A stretch of 64,000 nucleotides of DNA, from the NCBI RefSeq assembly GCF_900188035.1, contig NZ_FZNN01000001.1, positions 434,001 through 498,000 of the forward strand, given 5' to 3'. Of this stretch, positions 54,641 through 64,000 are shown in pieces (the stretch's first letter is position 1; each line of letters starts with the position of its first letter). The notes beneath the pieces were generated by a model. It ran no database searches. It saw nothing but the letters and a program-made list of their open reading frames with translations, and was not told the DNA's origin. The DNA is from Puniceibacterium sediminis (GTDB lineage: Bacteria; Pseudomonadota; Alphaproteobacteria; Rhodobacterales; Rhodobacteraceae). Both the position numbers and the translations under genes were made by a program.

Positions 54641-57560
54641 GGGAAAAGGGCAGGCGGAACGTTCCAGAAAAGTCCGGTTCCAATTCGACGGCCGCTGGAT
54701 GGAGGGGGTTGAGGGCGAGACGTTAGCCGCCGCTCTGATGGCCAACGATGTGCGTCTGGTGGCGCGGTCGTTCAAATATCACCGACCACGGGGGATTCTG
54801 ACCGCCGGGTCGGAAGAGCCGAACGCGCTGGTCACCGTGGGCAGTGGTGCGGCGCGGGACCCGAATGTGCGGGCCACAGTGCAAGAGATCTATGACGGGC
54901 TGGTGGTCGAAAGCCAGAACCGCTGGCCCAGCCTGAACTGGGACGTGATGTCGCTGAATTCTCTGGCGGCGCCGTTTCTGGGCGCGGGTTTCTATTACAA
55001 GACCTTCATGTGGCCGCGGGCGTTCTGGGAAAAGCTCTACGAGCCTGTGATCCGCCGCGCGGCGGGGCTTGGGGCGCTGTCGGGGCAGTCCTGCACCGAA
55101 CGCTACGAAAAGGCCTATGCCTTTTGCGATCTGCTGGTGATCGGGGCAGGGCCGACGGGGCTGATGGCGGCGCTGGTGGCAGCACGCGCCGGGGCGGATG
55201 TGATCCTGTGCGACGAGGACTCAACGCCCGGTGGGCGACTTCTGGCCGAGCGGGGCGAGGTGGACGGCCTGCCTGGGCCAGAGTGGGCCGCGTCCGTGGT
55301 GGCGAAATTGCGCGATCTGGGCGTTCGCGTGATGACACGGACCACCGTGACGGGGGCCTATGATCAGGGGACATTCGGCGCGCTGGAGCGGGTGGCGCAA
55401 CATCGTGCCGCAAGTGGGGATCTGCCGCGGGAGTGCTTCTGGCGGATCGCTGCGCGGCGCGCCGTGCTGGCGGCAGGGGCGCTGGAGCGGCCTGTGGCTT
55501 TTGCCGGAAACGACCGGCCCGGTGTGATGATGGCGGGCGCCCTGCGCGCCTATGTCAACCGCTGGGGGGTGGCACCCGGGAAAGACATCGCAATCTTTGG
55601 CAACAGTGATGACGTGTACCGCACAGCTGAGGATCTGATCGCAGCCGGGCTAAAGGTGGCGGCGGTGGTGGACAGCCGGAGCGGCCCCCCCCCCGAGCAT
55701 CCCTATCCGGTCTATCGCGGCGCGGTGGTGACGGGCACGCAGGGTGGGCGGAACGGGGTTTCAGGCATCCGGATCAAGACCGCAGGCGGAGAGGTGCGCG
55801 TCAAAGCCGACACCCTAGCGATGTCAGGCGGCTGGAACCCGTCGGTGCATCTGAGCTGTCACATGAACGGGCGGCCCGTCTGGCGTGACGATATCGCGGC
55901 CTTTGTCCCGCGCGAAGGTGCAGTGCCAGGGATGACTGCGGTGGGGGCTTGCAACGGCGTGTTCACGACCCGTGGCTGTCTGGAGGCAGGAGTGTCAGCA
56001 GCTCAGGTGGCGCTGCGCGATCTGGGGCTGGACGTCGGCGCAACGACCGTACCATCGGCAGAGGATGTGCCCTACCAGATCGAACCGCTTTGGAACGTTC
56101 CGGGAAAGGGGCGTGCATGGCTCGATTTCCAGAATGACGTGACGGTCAAGGATGTGGTGCAGGCGGCGGCTGAGAATTTCCGCTCGGTCGAGCATATGAA
56201 GCGCTACACCACCCAAGGCATGGCGACAGACCAGGGCAAGAATTCGAATGTCGCCGCTCTGGCCGTTCTGGCGGATACCACCGGGCGCGGGATTCCCGAG
56301 ACCGGGACCACCACCTTTCGCCCACCCTACAGCCCGGTGGCGATCGCGGCCATGGGGGCGGGCGCGCAGGGGCACGGGTTTGCGCCACAGCGGCTGACGA
56401 CATCACATGTGGCTTCTGTCGCGCGGGGCGCGCCGATGATCGAGGCGGGGTTGTGGTACCGGTCCAGCTATTTCCCGCGTGAGGGCGAGCGCACCTGGCG
56501 GCAATTCTGTGACCGCGAGGTGGGAATGGTGCGCGGGGCGGTCGGGATTTGCGACGTGTCGACCTTGGGAAAGATTGACATTCAGGGGCCGGATGCGGCG
56601 GCTTTTCTGGACCTGGTCTATGCCAATACGTTTTCCACGCTGAAGGAAGGCCGCGTGCGCTATGGTCTGATGTTGCGCGAAGACGGGCATGTGATGGATG
56701 ACGGCACCACGGCACGGCTGGGGCCGCAGCACTACGTGATGACAACGACCACCGCAGCGGCAGGCGCAGTGATGCAGCATCTGGAGTTTGTGCATCAATG
56801 TCTGGTGCCGCAGATGAACCTGCGGATGATCTCGGTCACGGAACAATGGGCGCAATTCGCGGTGGCGGGCCCGAGGGCGCGGGAGTTGGTGAACGGGGTA
56901 CTTGCAGCGCCGATAGACGATGCCACCTGGCCCTTCATGGCCTGTGGCGAAGTTGACGTGGCCGGTGTGCGCGGGCGGCTGTTCCGGATTTCGTTTTCCG
57001 GGGAACACGCCTATGAAATCGCCGTCCCGGCGCGCTTTGGTGCCGCCCTGTTCGATCTTCTGGTGACCCGGGCCGAGGCATTCGGTGGCGGTGCCTACGG
57101 GATGGAGGCGCTGAACGTGCTGCGGATCGAGAAGGGGCATATCACCCATGCCGAGATCCATGGCCGCACCACGGCATTCGACATCGGAATGGGGCGGATG
57201 ATCGCGCCCGGCAAGGATTGTATCGGCAAGGCGATGGCGGCGCGGCCCGGGCTGGTCGGGCCGCGTCGCCAGCAGATGGTGGGCTTGCAGCCGCTGGATG
57301 CGGACAAGTCGCTGACCGCCGGGGCGCAGCTGTTTGCGCAGGGCGCGGTCGTGGCGCGCGAAACGAACGAGGGCTATGTGACCTCTGTCTGCCATTCGCC
57401 ATTTTTGGGGCATGGGCTGGGCCTTGGTTTCCTGCGCGACGGTCGCGCGCGGCATGGCGAGGTGGTGCGGATGGTCGATCAGTTGCGCGGGCTGGAAGTC
57501 GCCTGCAGGGTGACAGATCCGGTACGGGTCGATCCGGACGGAGGGCGACTGCGTGGTTGA
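54630..57560 (+). CDS. soxA: Sarcosine oxidase, alpha subunit
   Basis: 976 residues from the ATG at 54630 after GGGAGGC. Domains: ferredoxin-like 2Fe-2S-fold N-terminus (~10-100), NAD-binding Rossmann region VIGAGPTGLMAALVAARAGA near 170, and a C-terminal GcvT-like folate domain (~600-970). A run of ten C (55685-55694) inside the frame could slip. Co-translated with delta (11-base overlap) and gamma (8-base overlap). Confidence 0.95.
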   Translation: MRIEGKGQAERSRKVRFQFDGRWMEGVEGETLAAALMANDVRLVARSFKYHRPRGILTAGSEEPNALVTVGSGAARDPNVRATVQEIYDGLVVESQNRWPSLNWDVMSLNSLAAPFLGAGFYYKTFMWPRAFWEKLYEPVIRRAAGLGALSGQSCTERYEKAYAFCDLLVIGAGPTGLMAALVAARAGADVILCDEDSTPGGRLLAERGEVDGLPGPEWAASVVAKLRDLGVRVMTRTTVTGAYDQGTFGALERVAQHRAASGDLPRECFWRIAARRAVLAAGALERPVAFAGNDRPGVMMAGALRAYVNRWGVAPGKDIAIFGNSDDVYRTAEDLIAAGLKVAAVVDSRSGPPPEHPYPVYRGAVVTGTQGGRNGVSGIRIKTAGGEVRVKADTLAMSGGWNPSVHLSCHMNGRPVWRDDIAAFVPREGAVPGMTAVGACNGVFTTRGCLEAGVSAAQVALRDLGLDVGATTVPSAEDVPYQIEPLWNVPGKGRAWLDFQNDVTVKDVVQAAAENFRSVEHMKRYTTQGMATDQGKNSNVAALAVLADTTGRGIPETGTTTFRPPYSPVAIAAMGAGAQGHGFAPQRLTTSHVASVARGAPMIEAGLWYRSSYFPREGERTWRQFCDREVGMVRGAVGICDVSTLGKIDIQGPDAAAFLDLVYANTFSTLKEGRVRYGLMLREDGHVMDDGTTARLGPQHYVMTTTTAAAGAVMQHLEFVHQCLVPQMNLRMISVTEQWAQFAVAGPRARELVNGVLAAPIDDATWPFMACGEVDVAGVRGRLFRISFSGEHAYEIAVPARFGAALFDLLVTRAEAFGGGAYGMEALNVLRIEKGHITHAEIHGRTTAFDIGMGRMIAPGKDCIGKAMAARPGLVGPRRQQMVGLQPLDADKSLTAGAQLFAQGAVVARETNEGYVTSVCHSPFLGHGLGLGFLRDGRARHGEVVRMVDQLRGLEVACRVTDPVRVDPDGGRLRG

Positions 57561-58104
57561 ACTAATGACAAAATCCCCCTGCGCGGGGCTGTTGCCGATA
57601 ACGCGCGGTGCGCTGAGCCTGAGCGAAGAGGATGCCGGAACAGTGACTTCTCTGGCGTCATATGACGGGCAAGCCGGTGCGCTGTCAGAGGCCTTGCAGG
57701 CGGCGCATGGCGTGTCATTTCCTGCGCCTGGGCGTGTGAGAGGGCAGGGCGGGACGCTTTGCAGCTGGAGCGGTCTTGATCAGGCCTTTTTGATCGGGCC
57801 TGAGCCTGACCCAGATCTGTCACGATACGCGGCGGTGACGGATCAGAGCGATGCCTGGGCGGTGGTACGGCTGACAGGCGCAGGCTGTGAGGATGTGCTG
57901 GCGCGGCTGGTGCCTGTGGATCTGCGACTACGGGTCTTTTCACCCGGTCAGTCGGCGCGCAGTCTTTTGGGGCATCTGCCTGTATTGCTGCTACGGCAAG
58001 AGGTGGAAAGCTTTCTGATCCTTGCATTCCGGTCGATGGCAGGGACACTGGTCGAGGATCTGGACACGGCAATGTCATCCGTGACGGCCCGTTCGGGTGG
58101 GTGA
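57553..58104 (+). CDS. soxG: Sarcosine oxidase, gamma subunit
   Basis: 183 residues from a GTG; an ATG at 57565 is an alternative. The SoxG features are DQAFLIGPEPDPDLSRYAAV and WAVVRLTGAGCEDVLARLVP. GcvT-like fold, structural subunit. Last gene of the sarcosine oxidase operon; no glyA or purU follows. Confidence 0.88.
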   Translation: MVELMTKSPCAGLLPITRGALSLSEEDAGTVTSLASYDGQAGALSEALQAAHGVSFPAPGRVRGQGGTLCSWSGLDQAFLIGPEPDPDLSRYAAVTDQSDAWAVVRLTGAGCEDVLARLVPVDLRLRVFSPGQSARSLLGHLPVLLLRQEVESFLILAFRSMAGTLVEDLDTAMSSVTARSGG

Positions 58105-58164
58105 CAGGGGGCGGGTCAGGCGCTAATCATTGGCTTGATTTCTAGCAGACAGGATAGCCAAATC

Positions 58165-58464
58165 ATGAAGTTCACGATGCTGACCGCGCTGGCGGCTTTC
58201 ACCCTGACGGCCTCGGGCGCGCTCGCGCTGGGTCAGAAGGAATGTGACCTGCAGGGCGGGCTGGTGATGCAGGTGGTCGAGGCCCGCAAATCGGGCGCGG
58301 ACAACGGCGCTGCGGCCCAGTTGGTGCAAGCCGGACTGGACGGGGAAGCGCAGAAATACGGCGCGATCGTCCCGGCAGTGGTCGACTGGGTCTATACCCT
58401 GCCCGAGGCGCAACTGGGCACGGCCGTCGGCGACAGTTGGGTAGAGGGCTGTCTCAAACAGTAG
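58165..58464 (+). CDS. Small secreted hypothetical protein
   Basis: 99 residues with a clear signal peptide (MKFTMLTALAAFTLTASG...ALA) and two cysteines (Cys28 in QKECDLQGG and one near the end in VEGCLKQ) that could form a disulfide. Start ATG at 58165. No family recognised. Stands between the sarcosine oxidase and dnaG genes. Confidence 0.65.
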   Translation: MKFTMLTALAAFTLTASGALALGQKECDLQGGLVMQVVEARKSGADNGAAAQLVQAGLDGEAQKYGAIVPAVVDWVYTLPEAQLGTAVGDSWVEGCLKQ

Positions 58465-58747
58465 TGATCCAGCAGAGCGCGCCTGTGGCGCGCACGCCAA
58501 GCCTCGCAGGCGGGCGGGCCCGCCTGCTCAGACGCCAGTGGCATTGTGACGCTTCATTGCCTGCGTGCCACGCGTTGGATCCTTCCAAAGCCTCCGACGA
58601 GAGTATTTGCGGACAGTTGTAGGCAGATTTCGTCGCTTTCGGCGGCTGAACTCGTGCCGGGTGCCTGTGCGTATGGTGCTTTCGGGCGCAGTGTGGGCAC
58701 CGTCGGCGCGGCTGGACTCTGGTCGTGCCGCTTGGGATAATGGCCGG

Positions 58748-60715
58748 ATGAGTCTGCCCCCTGGTTTCCTTGATGAGTTGCGCACCCGCACGAGCCTGTC
58801 TCAGGTCGTGGGGCGAAAGGTCATGTGGGACACGCGCAAGTCCAATCAGGGCAAGGGTGACATGTGGGCGCCGTGCCCCTTTCATCAGGAAAAAAGCGCG
58901 TCCTTCCACGTGGATGACCGCAAAGGGTTTTACTATTGCTTTGGCTGTCAGGCCAAGGGTGATGCCATTTCCTTTGTGTGCGAGACTGAAAATGTCGACT
59001 TCATGGAGGCGATCAAGATCCTGGCTGGTGAGGCCGGGATGTCGGTTCCCGAACGTGATCCGCAGGCGCAGGTCAAGGCGGACCGACGCACGCAGCTGAT
59101 CGAAGTCATGGAAATGGCTGTGGCTTTTTTCCGCCTGCAGCTGAAGACCGGTGCGGGCACGGCGGCGCGCGCCTATCTGGACAAGCGCGGCATGTCCGAA
59201 CAGACCCGTGAGAAATTCGGCATAGGTTTCGCGCCTGATGGTTGGCATGCTCTGTGGGAACATCTGCGCGGCAAGGGTGTCGAAGAGGATCTGATCCTGG
59301 GCGCGGGTCTTGGCAAGGCGTCGTCAAAGGGGGGCAACCCCTATGATGTCTTTCGCAACCGTATCATGTTCCCGATCCGCGATGCGCGTGATCGCTGCAT
59401 CGCTTTCGGTGGGCGCGCGATGGACCCCAACGACAACGCCAAGTACCTGAATTCGCCCGAGACTGAGTTGTTCGACAAAGGTCGCAACCTGTATAACCAA
59501 GGCCCCGCCCGCGTGGCAGCGGGCAAGGGCCAGCCGCTGATCGTGGCCGAAGGGTATATGGACGTGATCGCTTTGGTCGAGGCAGGCTATGGTGCGGCAG
59601 TGGCACCCCTTGGTACCGCCGTGACCGAAACGCAGTTGCAACTGCTTTGGAGGATTTCGGACGAGCCGATTGTCGCGCTGGATGGTGATGCGGCGGGGGT
59701 GCGTGCGGCATACCGGGTGATTGATCTGGCCTTGCCGCTGATTGAATCGGGCAAGTCGCTGCGTTTTGCCCTGATGCCCGAAGGCAAGGATCCCGACGAT
59801 CTGATCCGGGCCGAGGGCGCAGGCGGCGTGCAAAAGGTTCTGGAGGCGGCGTTGCCGATGGTCAAACTGCTCTGGCAGCGCGAGACCGAAGGCCGCGTCT
59901 TTGACAGTCCCGAACGCAAAGCGGCGCTGGACAAGGTGTTGCGCGAACGGATCAGGCAGATCCAGGACCCGAGCCTGCGCAGTCATTATGGCGAAGATAT
60001 TAAGCAGTTACGCTGGGCACTGTTCCGCCAGCGTCCTGTCAAGCGCGCCTCGGGCGGTTGGGGCAAAACCGACTGGAAGGCCCCCCAGCCCCCCAGCGCC
60101 AGCGCCAAGGCGTCGCTTCTGGTTTCAGCGGGCGAACAGGCGCAGGAGCAATTGCGAGAGGCGGTCATCCTGGCCGCGCTGCTTTCCGCGCCCGATCTGG
60201 TCGAGGAATTCGAGCAACAGCTTGAGGCGATGCCCTGCAGTGACTCCGTCCACCGCGATCTGCGCGACTGTCTGCTGCGGTCATTGGGACAGGGACCTAC
60301 CGAGGTGCGCGGGCTGGCGGAATCGGCAATCGGTGGTCAGGCCCTTGAAACCCTGTTCGCGGCACGCCACGTTGCGATCACACCCTGCGTGCGAAATCCG
60401 GGCAATACCGAACTGGCGCGGATGACCGTGGCAGAAGAATTAGCCAAGCTGGAAGCCCATCGCAGGCAGGCTGTCGGCATCGCCGAGGGCGTAGAGGATC
60501 TGGAGGGGGATCTGGCGGATGAGTCCGTGACATGGCGGCTTGGTCAAGCGGCAGAAGCGCGCTCATCTGCGCAGCGGGCGCAGCAAGAGGAGGCTGCGGA
60601 TTTTGTTACTGCGTCGAACGGAGTACAGCTTGACGCGGAGCAATTGCAGCGCAGTCGGGCACTGTTCGAATCAATAGATGTCACGCGCGGTGGTAAACCT
60701 AGGAAATCTCACTAG
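58748..60715 (+). CDS. dnaG: DNA primase
   Basis: 655 residues from the ATG at 58748, where the family begins (MSLPPGFLDELRTRTSLSQV); an open frame extends upstream to 58565 without support. CHC2 zinc finger WAPCPFHQEKSASF...YYCFGCQAKGDA, TOPRIM motif VAEGYMDVIAL and LDGDAAG near 375, and a C-terminal helicase-binding region. Makes primers for replication. Followed by rpoD. Confidence 0.96.
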   Translation: MSLPPGFLDELRTRTSLSQVVGRKVMWDTRKSNQGKGDMWAPCPFHQEKSASFHVDDRKGFYYCFGCQAKGDAISFVCETENVDFMEAIKILAGEAGMSVPERDPQAQVKADRRTQLIEVMEMAVAFFRLQLKTGAGTAARAYLDKRGMSEQTREKFGIGFAPDGWHALWEHLRGKGVEEDLILGAGLGKASSKGGNPYDVFRNRIMFPIRDARDRCIAFGGRAMDPNDNAKYLNSPETELFDKGRNLYNQGPARVAAGKGQPLIVAEGYMDVIALVEAGYGAAVAPLGTAVTETQLQLLWRISDEPIVALDGDAAGVRAAYRVIDLALPLIESGKSLRFALMPEGKDPDDLIRAEGAGGVQKVLEAALPMVKLLWQRETEGRVFDSPERKAALDKVLRERIRQIQDPSLRSHYGEDIKQLRWALFRQRPVKRASGGWGKTDWKAPQPPSASAKASLLVSAGEQAQEQLREAVILAALLSAPDLVEEFEQQLEAMPCSDSVHRDLRDCLLRSLGQGPTEVRGLAESAIGGQALETLFAARHVAITPCVRNPGNTELARMTVAEELAKLEAHRRQAVGIAEGVEDLEGDLADESVTWRLGQAAEARSSAQRAQQEEAADFVTASNGVQLDAEQLQRSRALFESIDVTRGGKPRKSH

Positions 60716-60736
60716 TTTGGTGAGGAATATGTAAAC

Positions 60737-60799
60737 GAATCAGGGTAAACGGGTGTGCGAATCAGGATATCGCGCTATTGATTCGGTTTAGCCGAATCA
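60737..60799. promoter_or_regulatory. Cluster of GANTC (CcrM) sites and dyad in the dnaG-rpoD gap
   Basis: GAATC at 60737-60741 and 60759-60763 (both within GAATCAGG, 22 bases apart), GATTC at 60780-60784, and GAATC at 60794-60798. A fifth GAATC lies at 60668 in the end of dnaG. TGATTCGG (60779-60786) and CCGAATCA (60792-60799) form an eight-base-pair stem. Lies in the presumed rpoD promoter region. Confidence 0.7.
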
Positions 60800-60847
60800 T
60801 CTCGCCGCATCTGCGCCCCTTCACATCGCCCCTGACAGGAGCACCAT

Positions 60848-62836
60848 ATGGCAGCCAAAGATAACGACGACGCCAAGCCAGAAATCCAGGACGACGAAGT
60901 CTCGCTCGATATGAGCCAGGCTGCTGTCAAAAAGATGATCGCCGACGCTCGCGAGCGTGGCTACATCACTTATGACCAGCTGAACGAAGTCCTTCCTCCT
61001 GATCAGGTCAGTTCCGACCAGATCGAGGATGTGATGTCGATGCTGTCGGAAATGGGCATTCAGGTCACTGAGGACGACGAGGAAGGCGAGGAAGACGACA
61101 AGGGATCCACCGATCTTGTTGATGCCTCATCGAACAAGGATGTAGCGCTATCCTCGGGCGCCAGCGAAAAGCTTGACCGTACCGATGATCCGGTACGCAT
61201 GTACCTGCGCGAAATGGGTTCCGTCGAACTGCTGAGCCGCGAGGGCGAGATCGCTATCGCCAAGCGGATCGAGGCCGGGCGCAACACCATGATTGCCGGG
61301 CTCTGTGAAAGCCCGCTGACCTTTCAGGCCATCACCATCTGGCGCGACGAACTTCTTTCCGAAGACATTCTGCTGCGTGATGTGATCGACCTTGAAACCA
61401 CCTTTGGCAACCAGCTGGGGGAAGATGGCGAACTCGAATCGCCTGTGGTTGATGGCTCAGCTGTGAGCAGCGAATCGACCAAGTCAGGTGATGACGCTCC
61501 GGAATTGGATGCTGACGGCAACCCGATCAGCTCCGATGACGACGAGGAAGAGGACGAGCAGGCCAACATGTCGCTGGCCGCGATGGAGGCCGCGCTGAAG
61601 CCGCGGGTTCTGGAAACGCTCGACATCATTGCACGCGATTACGAAGAACTGGCCGCGATGCAGGACAGCCGGATTTCGGCCACCCTGAACGAGGATGGTT
61701 CCTTCAGCGCCGATGATGAGGGCCGTTACCAGAAACTGCGCTCGGAAATCGTGCTGCTGGTGAATGAACTTCACCTGCACAATAACCGCATCGAAGCGCT
61801 GATTGACCAGCTTTATGGCATCAACAAGCGGATCATGTCGATCGACTCGGCTATGGTGAAGTTGGCGGATCAGGCGCGCATCAACCGGCGCGAATTTGTC
61901 GACGAATACCGTGGTCGCGAGCTTGATCCGAACTGGATGGAGCGGATGGCGGAGAAGGCCGGTCGTGGCTGGCAGATGTTCATCGAACGCTCGGCTGACA
62001 AGGTCGAAGAGCTGCGTTCTGACATGGCGCAGGTCGGTCAGTACGTCGGTCTGGATATCTCTGAATTCCGCCGTATCGTGCAGCAGGTTCAGAAGGGCGA
62101 GAAAGAAGCCCGTCAGGCCAAGAAGGAAATGGTCGAGGCGAACCTGCGTCTGGTGATTTCGATTGCGAAAAAGTACACCAACCGCGGACTGCAATTCCTT
62201 GATCTCATTCAGGAAGGCAACATCGGCTTGATGAAGGCCGTGGACAAGTTCGAATACCGTCGCGGGTACAAGTTCAGCACCTATGCGACGTGGTGGATCC
62301 GCCAGGCGATCACCCGGTCCATCGCGGATCAGGCGCGCACCATCCGTATTCCCGTGCATATGATCGAGACGATCAACAAGCTGGTCCGCACCGGTCGTCA
62401 GATGCTGCACGAGATCGGCCGCGAGCCGACGCCGGAAGAGCTGGCCGAAAAGCTACAGATGCCGCTGGAAAAGGTCCGCAAGGTGATGAAGATCGCCAAG
62501 GAGCCGATCTCTCTCGAAACCCCGATCGGGGACGAGGAAGACAGCCAGCTTGGTGACTTCATCGAGGACAAGAACGCTGTCCTGCCGCTCGATTCCGCCA
62601 TTCAGGAGAACCTGAAGGAAACGACGACGCGAGTGTTGTCTTCGCTTACCCCGCGCGAAGAACGTGTCCTGCGGATGCGCTTTGGTATCGGCATGAACAC
62701 GGATCACACTCTGGAAGAGGTGGGTCAGCAGTTCAGCGTGACGCGCGAGCGGATCCGCCAGATCGAGGCGAAGGCGTTGCGCAAACTCAAGCACCCGAGC
62801 CGGTCGCGCAAGCTGCGGTCGTTCCTCGACCAGTAA
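60848..62836 (+). CDS. rpoD: Primary RNA polymerase sigma factor RpoD
   Basis: 662 residues. Region 1.1 at the N-terminus, region 1.2 ([20 protein letters not shown]), a large acidic non-conserved insert (~200-245), region 2 ([20 protein letters not shown]), region 3, and region 4 ([20 protein letters not shown]). Directs housekeeping transcription. 132 bases after dnaG, in an order also found as part of the macromolecular synthesis operon. Confidence 0.97.
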   Translation: MAAKDNDDAKPEIQDDEVSLDMSQAAVKKMIADARERGYITYDQLNEVLPPDQVSSDQIEDVMSMLSEMGIQVTEDDEEGEEDDKGSTDLVDASSNKDVALSSGASEKLDRTDDPVRMYLREMGSVELLSREGEIAIAKRIEAGRNTMIAGLCESPLTFQAITIWRDELLSEDILLRDVIDLETTFGNQLGEDGELESPVVDGSAVSSESTKSGDDAPELDADGNPISSDDDEEEDEQANMSLAAMEAALKPRVLETLDIIARDYEELAAMQDSRISATLNEDGSFSADDEGRYQKLRSEIVLLVNELHLHNNRIEALIDQLYGINKRIMSIDSAMVKLADQARINRREFVDEYRGRELDPNWMERMAEKAGRGWQMFIERSADKVEELRSDMAQVGQYVGLDISEFRRIVQQVQKGEKEARQAKKEMVEANLRLVISIAKKYTNRGLQFLDLIQEGNIGLMKAVDKFEYRRGYKFSTYATWWIRQAITRSIADQARTIRIPVHMIETINKLVRTGRQMLHEIGREPTPEELAEKLQMPLEKVRKVMKIAKEPISLETPIGDEEDSQLGDFIEDKNAVLPLDSAIQENLKETTTRVLSSLTPREERVLRMRFGIGMNTDHTLEEVGQQFSVTRERIRQIEAKALRKLKHPSRSRKLRSFLDQ

Positions 62837-62860
62837 CGGTTTTCAAGACTGAAACTGTTG

Positions 62861-62887
62861 AACGGGTCCGCTAGTGCGGGCCCGTTT
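62861..62887. terminator. Terminator hairpin between rpoD and the convergent DedA gene
   Basis: AACGGGTCCGC (62861-62871), loop TAGT, GCGGGCCCGTT (62876-62886), with one G-T pair and a short T run. Reaches the stop of the convergent gene, so it can serve both. Confidence 0.75.
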
Positions 62888-63455
62888 ACGTTTCCGGGGG
62901 ATCGGTGCGGAAATATCGCCAGACGGTGCGCAGCAGAAACAAGGCCAGGACCATCAGGGCGACCAGCAGCACGATTTCTGTACGGGTAAAATGGCCCAGA
63001 ATCCTGGTCAGGAGTTCGCCGATTTGCCGACCGACTGACACCATGACCACCCCCCAGATGCAGGCCGAAACGGCTGTCGCGACAGTATAGGGCAGGCCCC
63101 GGATCCGCGTCGCTGTGGCCAGCATCACTGGGGCGAGGGTACGCGCGCCGGGGATGAAACGAAAAAGGCAGGCTAGCAGAAGTGGGCGCGACAGGAACGT
63201 GGCCGTCAACCGCTGGGACAGGGGGTGCGATACGGCACGCAGAACGCGGGGATGGTCACGAAAGCGGCGACCCAGCCAGAAGGTGATTGTATCGGTGGTC
63301 AGCCCGCCAGCGATGGCGGCGAATACCACGGGCCAGAACGGTATCAGCCCACGATGCGCCAGCACGCCGCCGGTGATGGCCACGGTGTCGCCTTCGAAGA
63401 CGCAGCCAATGTAGATGGCTATGACGCCGTATTCATGGATCAGGTTTTCAATCAT
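62886..63455 (-). CDS. DedA family membrane protein
   Basis: 189 residues, four or more helices. The DedA/SNARE-associated region is seen as FEGDTVAITGGVLAHRGLIP and ACLFRFIPGARTLAPVMLAT, with the conserved arginines and proline. These are inner-membrane proteins thought to move lipid carriers. Convergent with rpoD. Confidence 0.88.
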   Translation of the reverse strand: MIENLIHEYGVIAIYIGCVFEGDTVAITGGVLAHRGLIPFWPVVFAAIAGGLTTDTITFWLGRRFRDHPRVLRAVSHPLSQRLTATFLSRPLLLACLFRFIPGARTLAPVMLATATRIRGLPYTVATAVSACIWGVVMVSVGRQIGELLTRILGHFTRTEIVLLVALMVLALFLLRTVWRYFRTDPPET

Positions 63456-63817
63456 CTTTGCTGAACCCTAGCGGTTGAGGCGCTGTGGTACAGGTGCGAA
63501 TGCCTCGTTTCGCCCATAAATTGGTACTTTGGACCGGATGACGGCCAAGAGACCACGCTCGATGCCCGATTTCCGTTCAGCTGAGCGATGAGTGGGCCGT
63601 AACGTCGTCGTCAAAGTGCAGAGAAACCTGAGGATAAAACCCGTCTTTGACACGCTGATGATACCCCTTTCCCTCTGGTGGATCTGCTCGGTAACCGTCC
63701 CAGGGGATGCCTGAACCGAAACTGATTTTGTGTCGGCCTTTGTCCAAAACTCCACGAGGCGTGAAACTTTCTGGGGATTTCAGGCGTTAACGACCTGAAA
63801 CGCACAGGAGAGTTCCG
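63456..63817. other. Gap of 362 bases upstream of the last gene
   Basis: Short open frames on both strands lack ribosome sites and recognisable domains. The lower G+C and in-frame fragments suggest decayed sequence. A dyad TTTCAGG (63778-63784) / CCTGAAA (63794-63800) sits just before the ribosome site of the following gene and encloses the palindrome CGTTAACG. Confidence 0.5.
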
Positions 63818-64000
63818 ATGACACGCCTTTTTGCAATCGCCGCAGGAATGATATGTGTTGCAGCTGCAGCATGGGCCGCAACAGGCGCGCTGGATGATGG
63901 TGGGCCGACCGTTATCGAAATTGAAGTCACTGCTGGCAAGCTCTCTGAATGTCGCGCAACGCTCGCTCAGGTTGCCCGGATGCCCGCCGTTAGCGACAGC
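63818..64000 (+). CDS. Secreted hypothetical protein, N-terminal part (cut by window edge)
   Basis: First 61 codons only. ATG at 63818 after ACAGGAGAG. Signal peptide MTRLFAIAAGMICVAAAAWA followed by ATGALDDGGPTVIEIEVTAG. One cysteine (KLSECRATL). No family can be named from this part. Confidence 0.6.
   Translation, partial: MTRLFAIAAGMICVAAAAWAATGALDDGGPTVIEIEVTAGKLSECRATLAQVARMPAVSDS

Noticed and set aside
53036-58104. Calling soxB/soxD/soxA/soxG here part of sulfur oxidation
   Set aside because: FAD, FMN-histidine, zinc and folate-domain features identify sarcosine oxidase; only the gene names coincide.
63468-63755. 95-codon minus frame before the last gene
   Set aside because: No ribosome site or domain; the region reads as decayed.
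1-64000. CRISPR arrays, tRNA or rRNA genes, insertion sequences, prophage
   Set aside because: No repeat-spacer arrays, no tRNA cloverleaf or rRNA stretch, and no transposase or integrase recognised. The CCATACG array is too short and regular in spacing for CRISPR.

Overview
The window looks like chromosomal DNA of a marine Rhodobacteraceae (roseobacter-type) alphaproteobacterium. The evidence is high G+C with a strong third-position G/C bias, the NDUFA12 / DUF2155 / aat / accC / accB order, a PhyR-NepR-EcfG stress module, a complete periplasmic Sox system, a DctPQM TRAP transporter, heterotetrameric sarcosine oxidase, and a dnaG-rpoD pair. I found no tRNA, rRNA, CRISPR array, prophage or intact insertion sequence.

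Layout. 1-5244 (minus): glycogen genes glgC (cut by the edge), glgB, glgP. 5396-15558: glucoside module. Glucokinase, a GH1 beta-glucosidase and a LacI-type regulator run leftward; an aglEFGAK transporter/alpha-glucosidase operon runs rightward; two AAAGCGCTTT operators lie in the divergent gap. 15633-25524: thiosulfate oxidation. soxS-soxR-soxT run leftward and soxVW-XYZ-A-B-CD rightward, with SqrR/BigR-type dyads (ATTC-N8-GAAT or the same 4-8-4 geometry) in the control regions. 25769-32480: clpP, clpX, a RidA protein, NDUFA12, a DUF2155 protein, then aat, accC, accB and a disordered hypothetical on minus. 32928-36052: TRAP transporter. 36146-40409: general stress response (phyR; nepR-ecfG-kinase) with three small membrane proteins and four sequence-perfect or near-perfect EcfG promoters. 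40583-44751: adenine deaminase, then gap-arsJ, an arsenate detoxification pair preceded by a PhoB-box promoter and by five CCATACG units at exact 11-bp spacing. 44887-49912: imelysin / di-haem DUF1111 / imelysin-like / DUF1513 module, probably iron related. 49997-58464: hypothetical membrane protein, glutamate dehydrogenase, a GFA-like protein, sarcosine oxidase BDAG and a small secreted protein. 58748-62836: dnaG and rpoD, with a cluster of GANTC (CcrM) sites between them. 62886-64000: a DedA membrane protein, an unassigned gap and the start of a secreted protein.

How the genes work together. Imported glucosides are hydrolysed, phosphorylated by glucokinase and can be stored as glycogen. The Sox system oxidises thiosulfate in the periplasm as an accessory energy source and is probably controlled by a persulfide-sensing ArsR protein. 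The stress module appears to autoregulate and to drive neighbouring small membrane proteins. The most interesting signal is the control region upstream of gap-arsJ: it suggests that arsenate detoxification is switched on by phosphate starvation, and it adjoins an unexplained iterated 11-bp operator-like array.

Two unrelated gene sets share the sox prefix: sulfur oxidation (15.6-25.5 kb) and sarcosine oxidase (53.0-58.1 kb).
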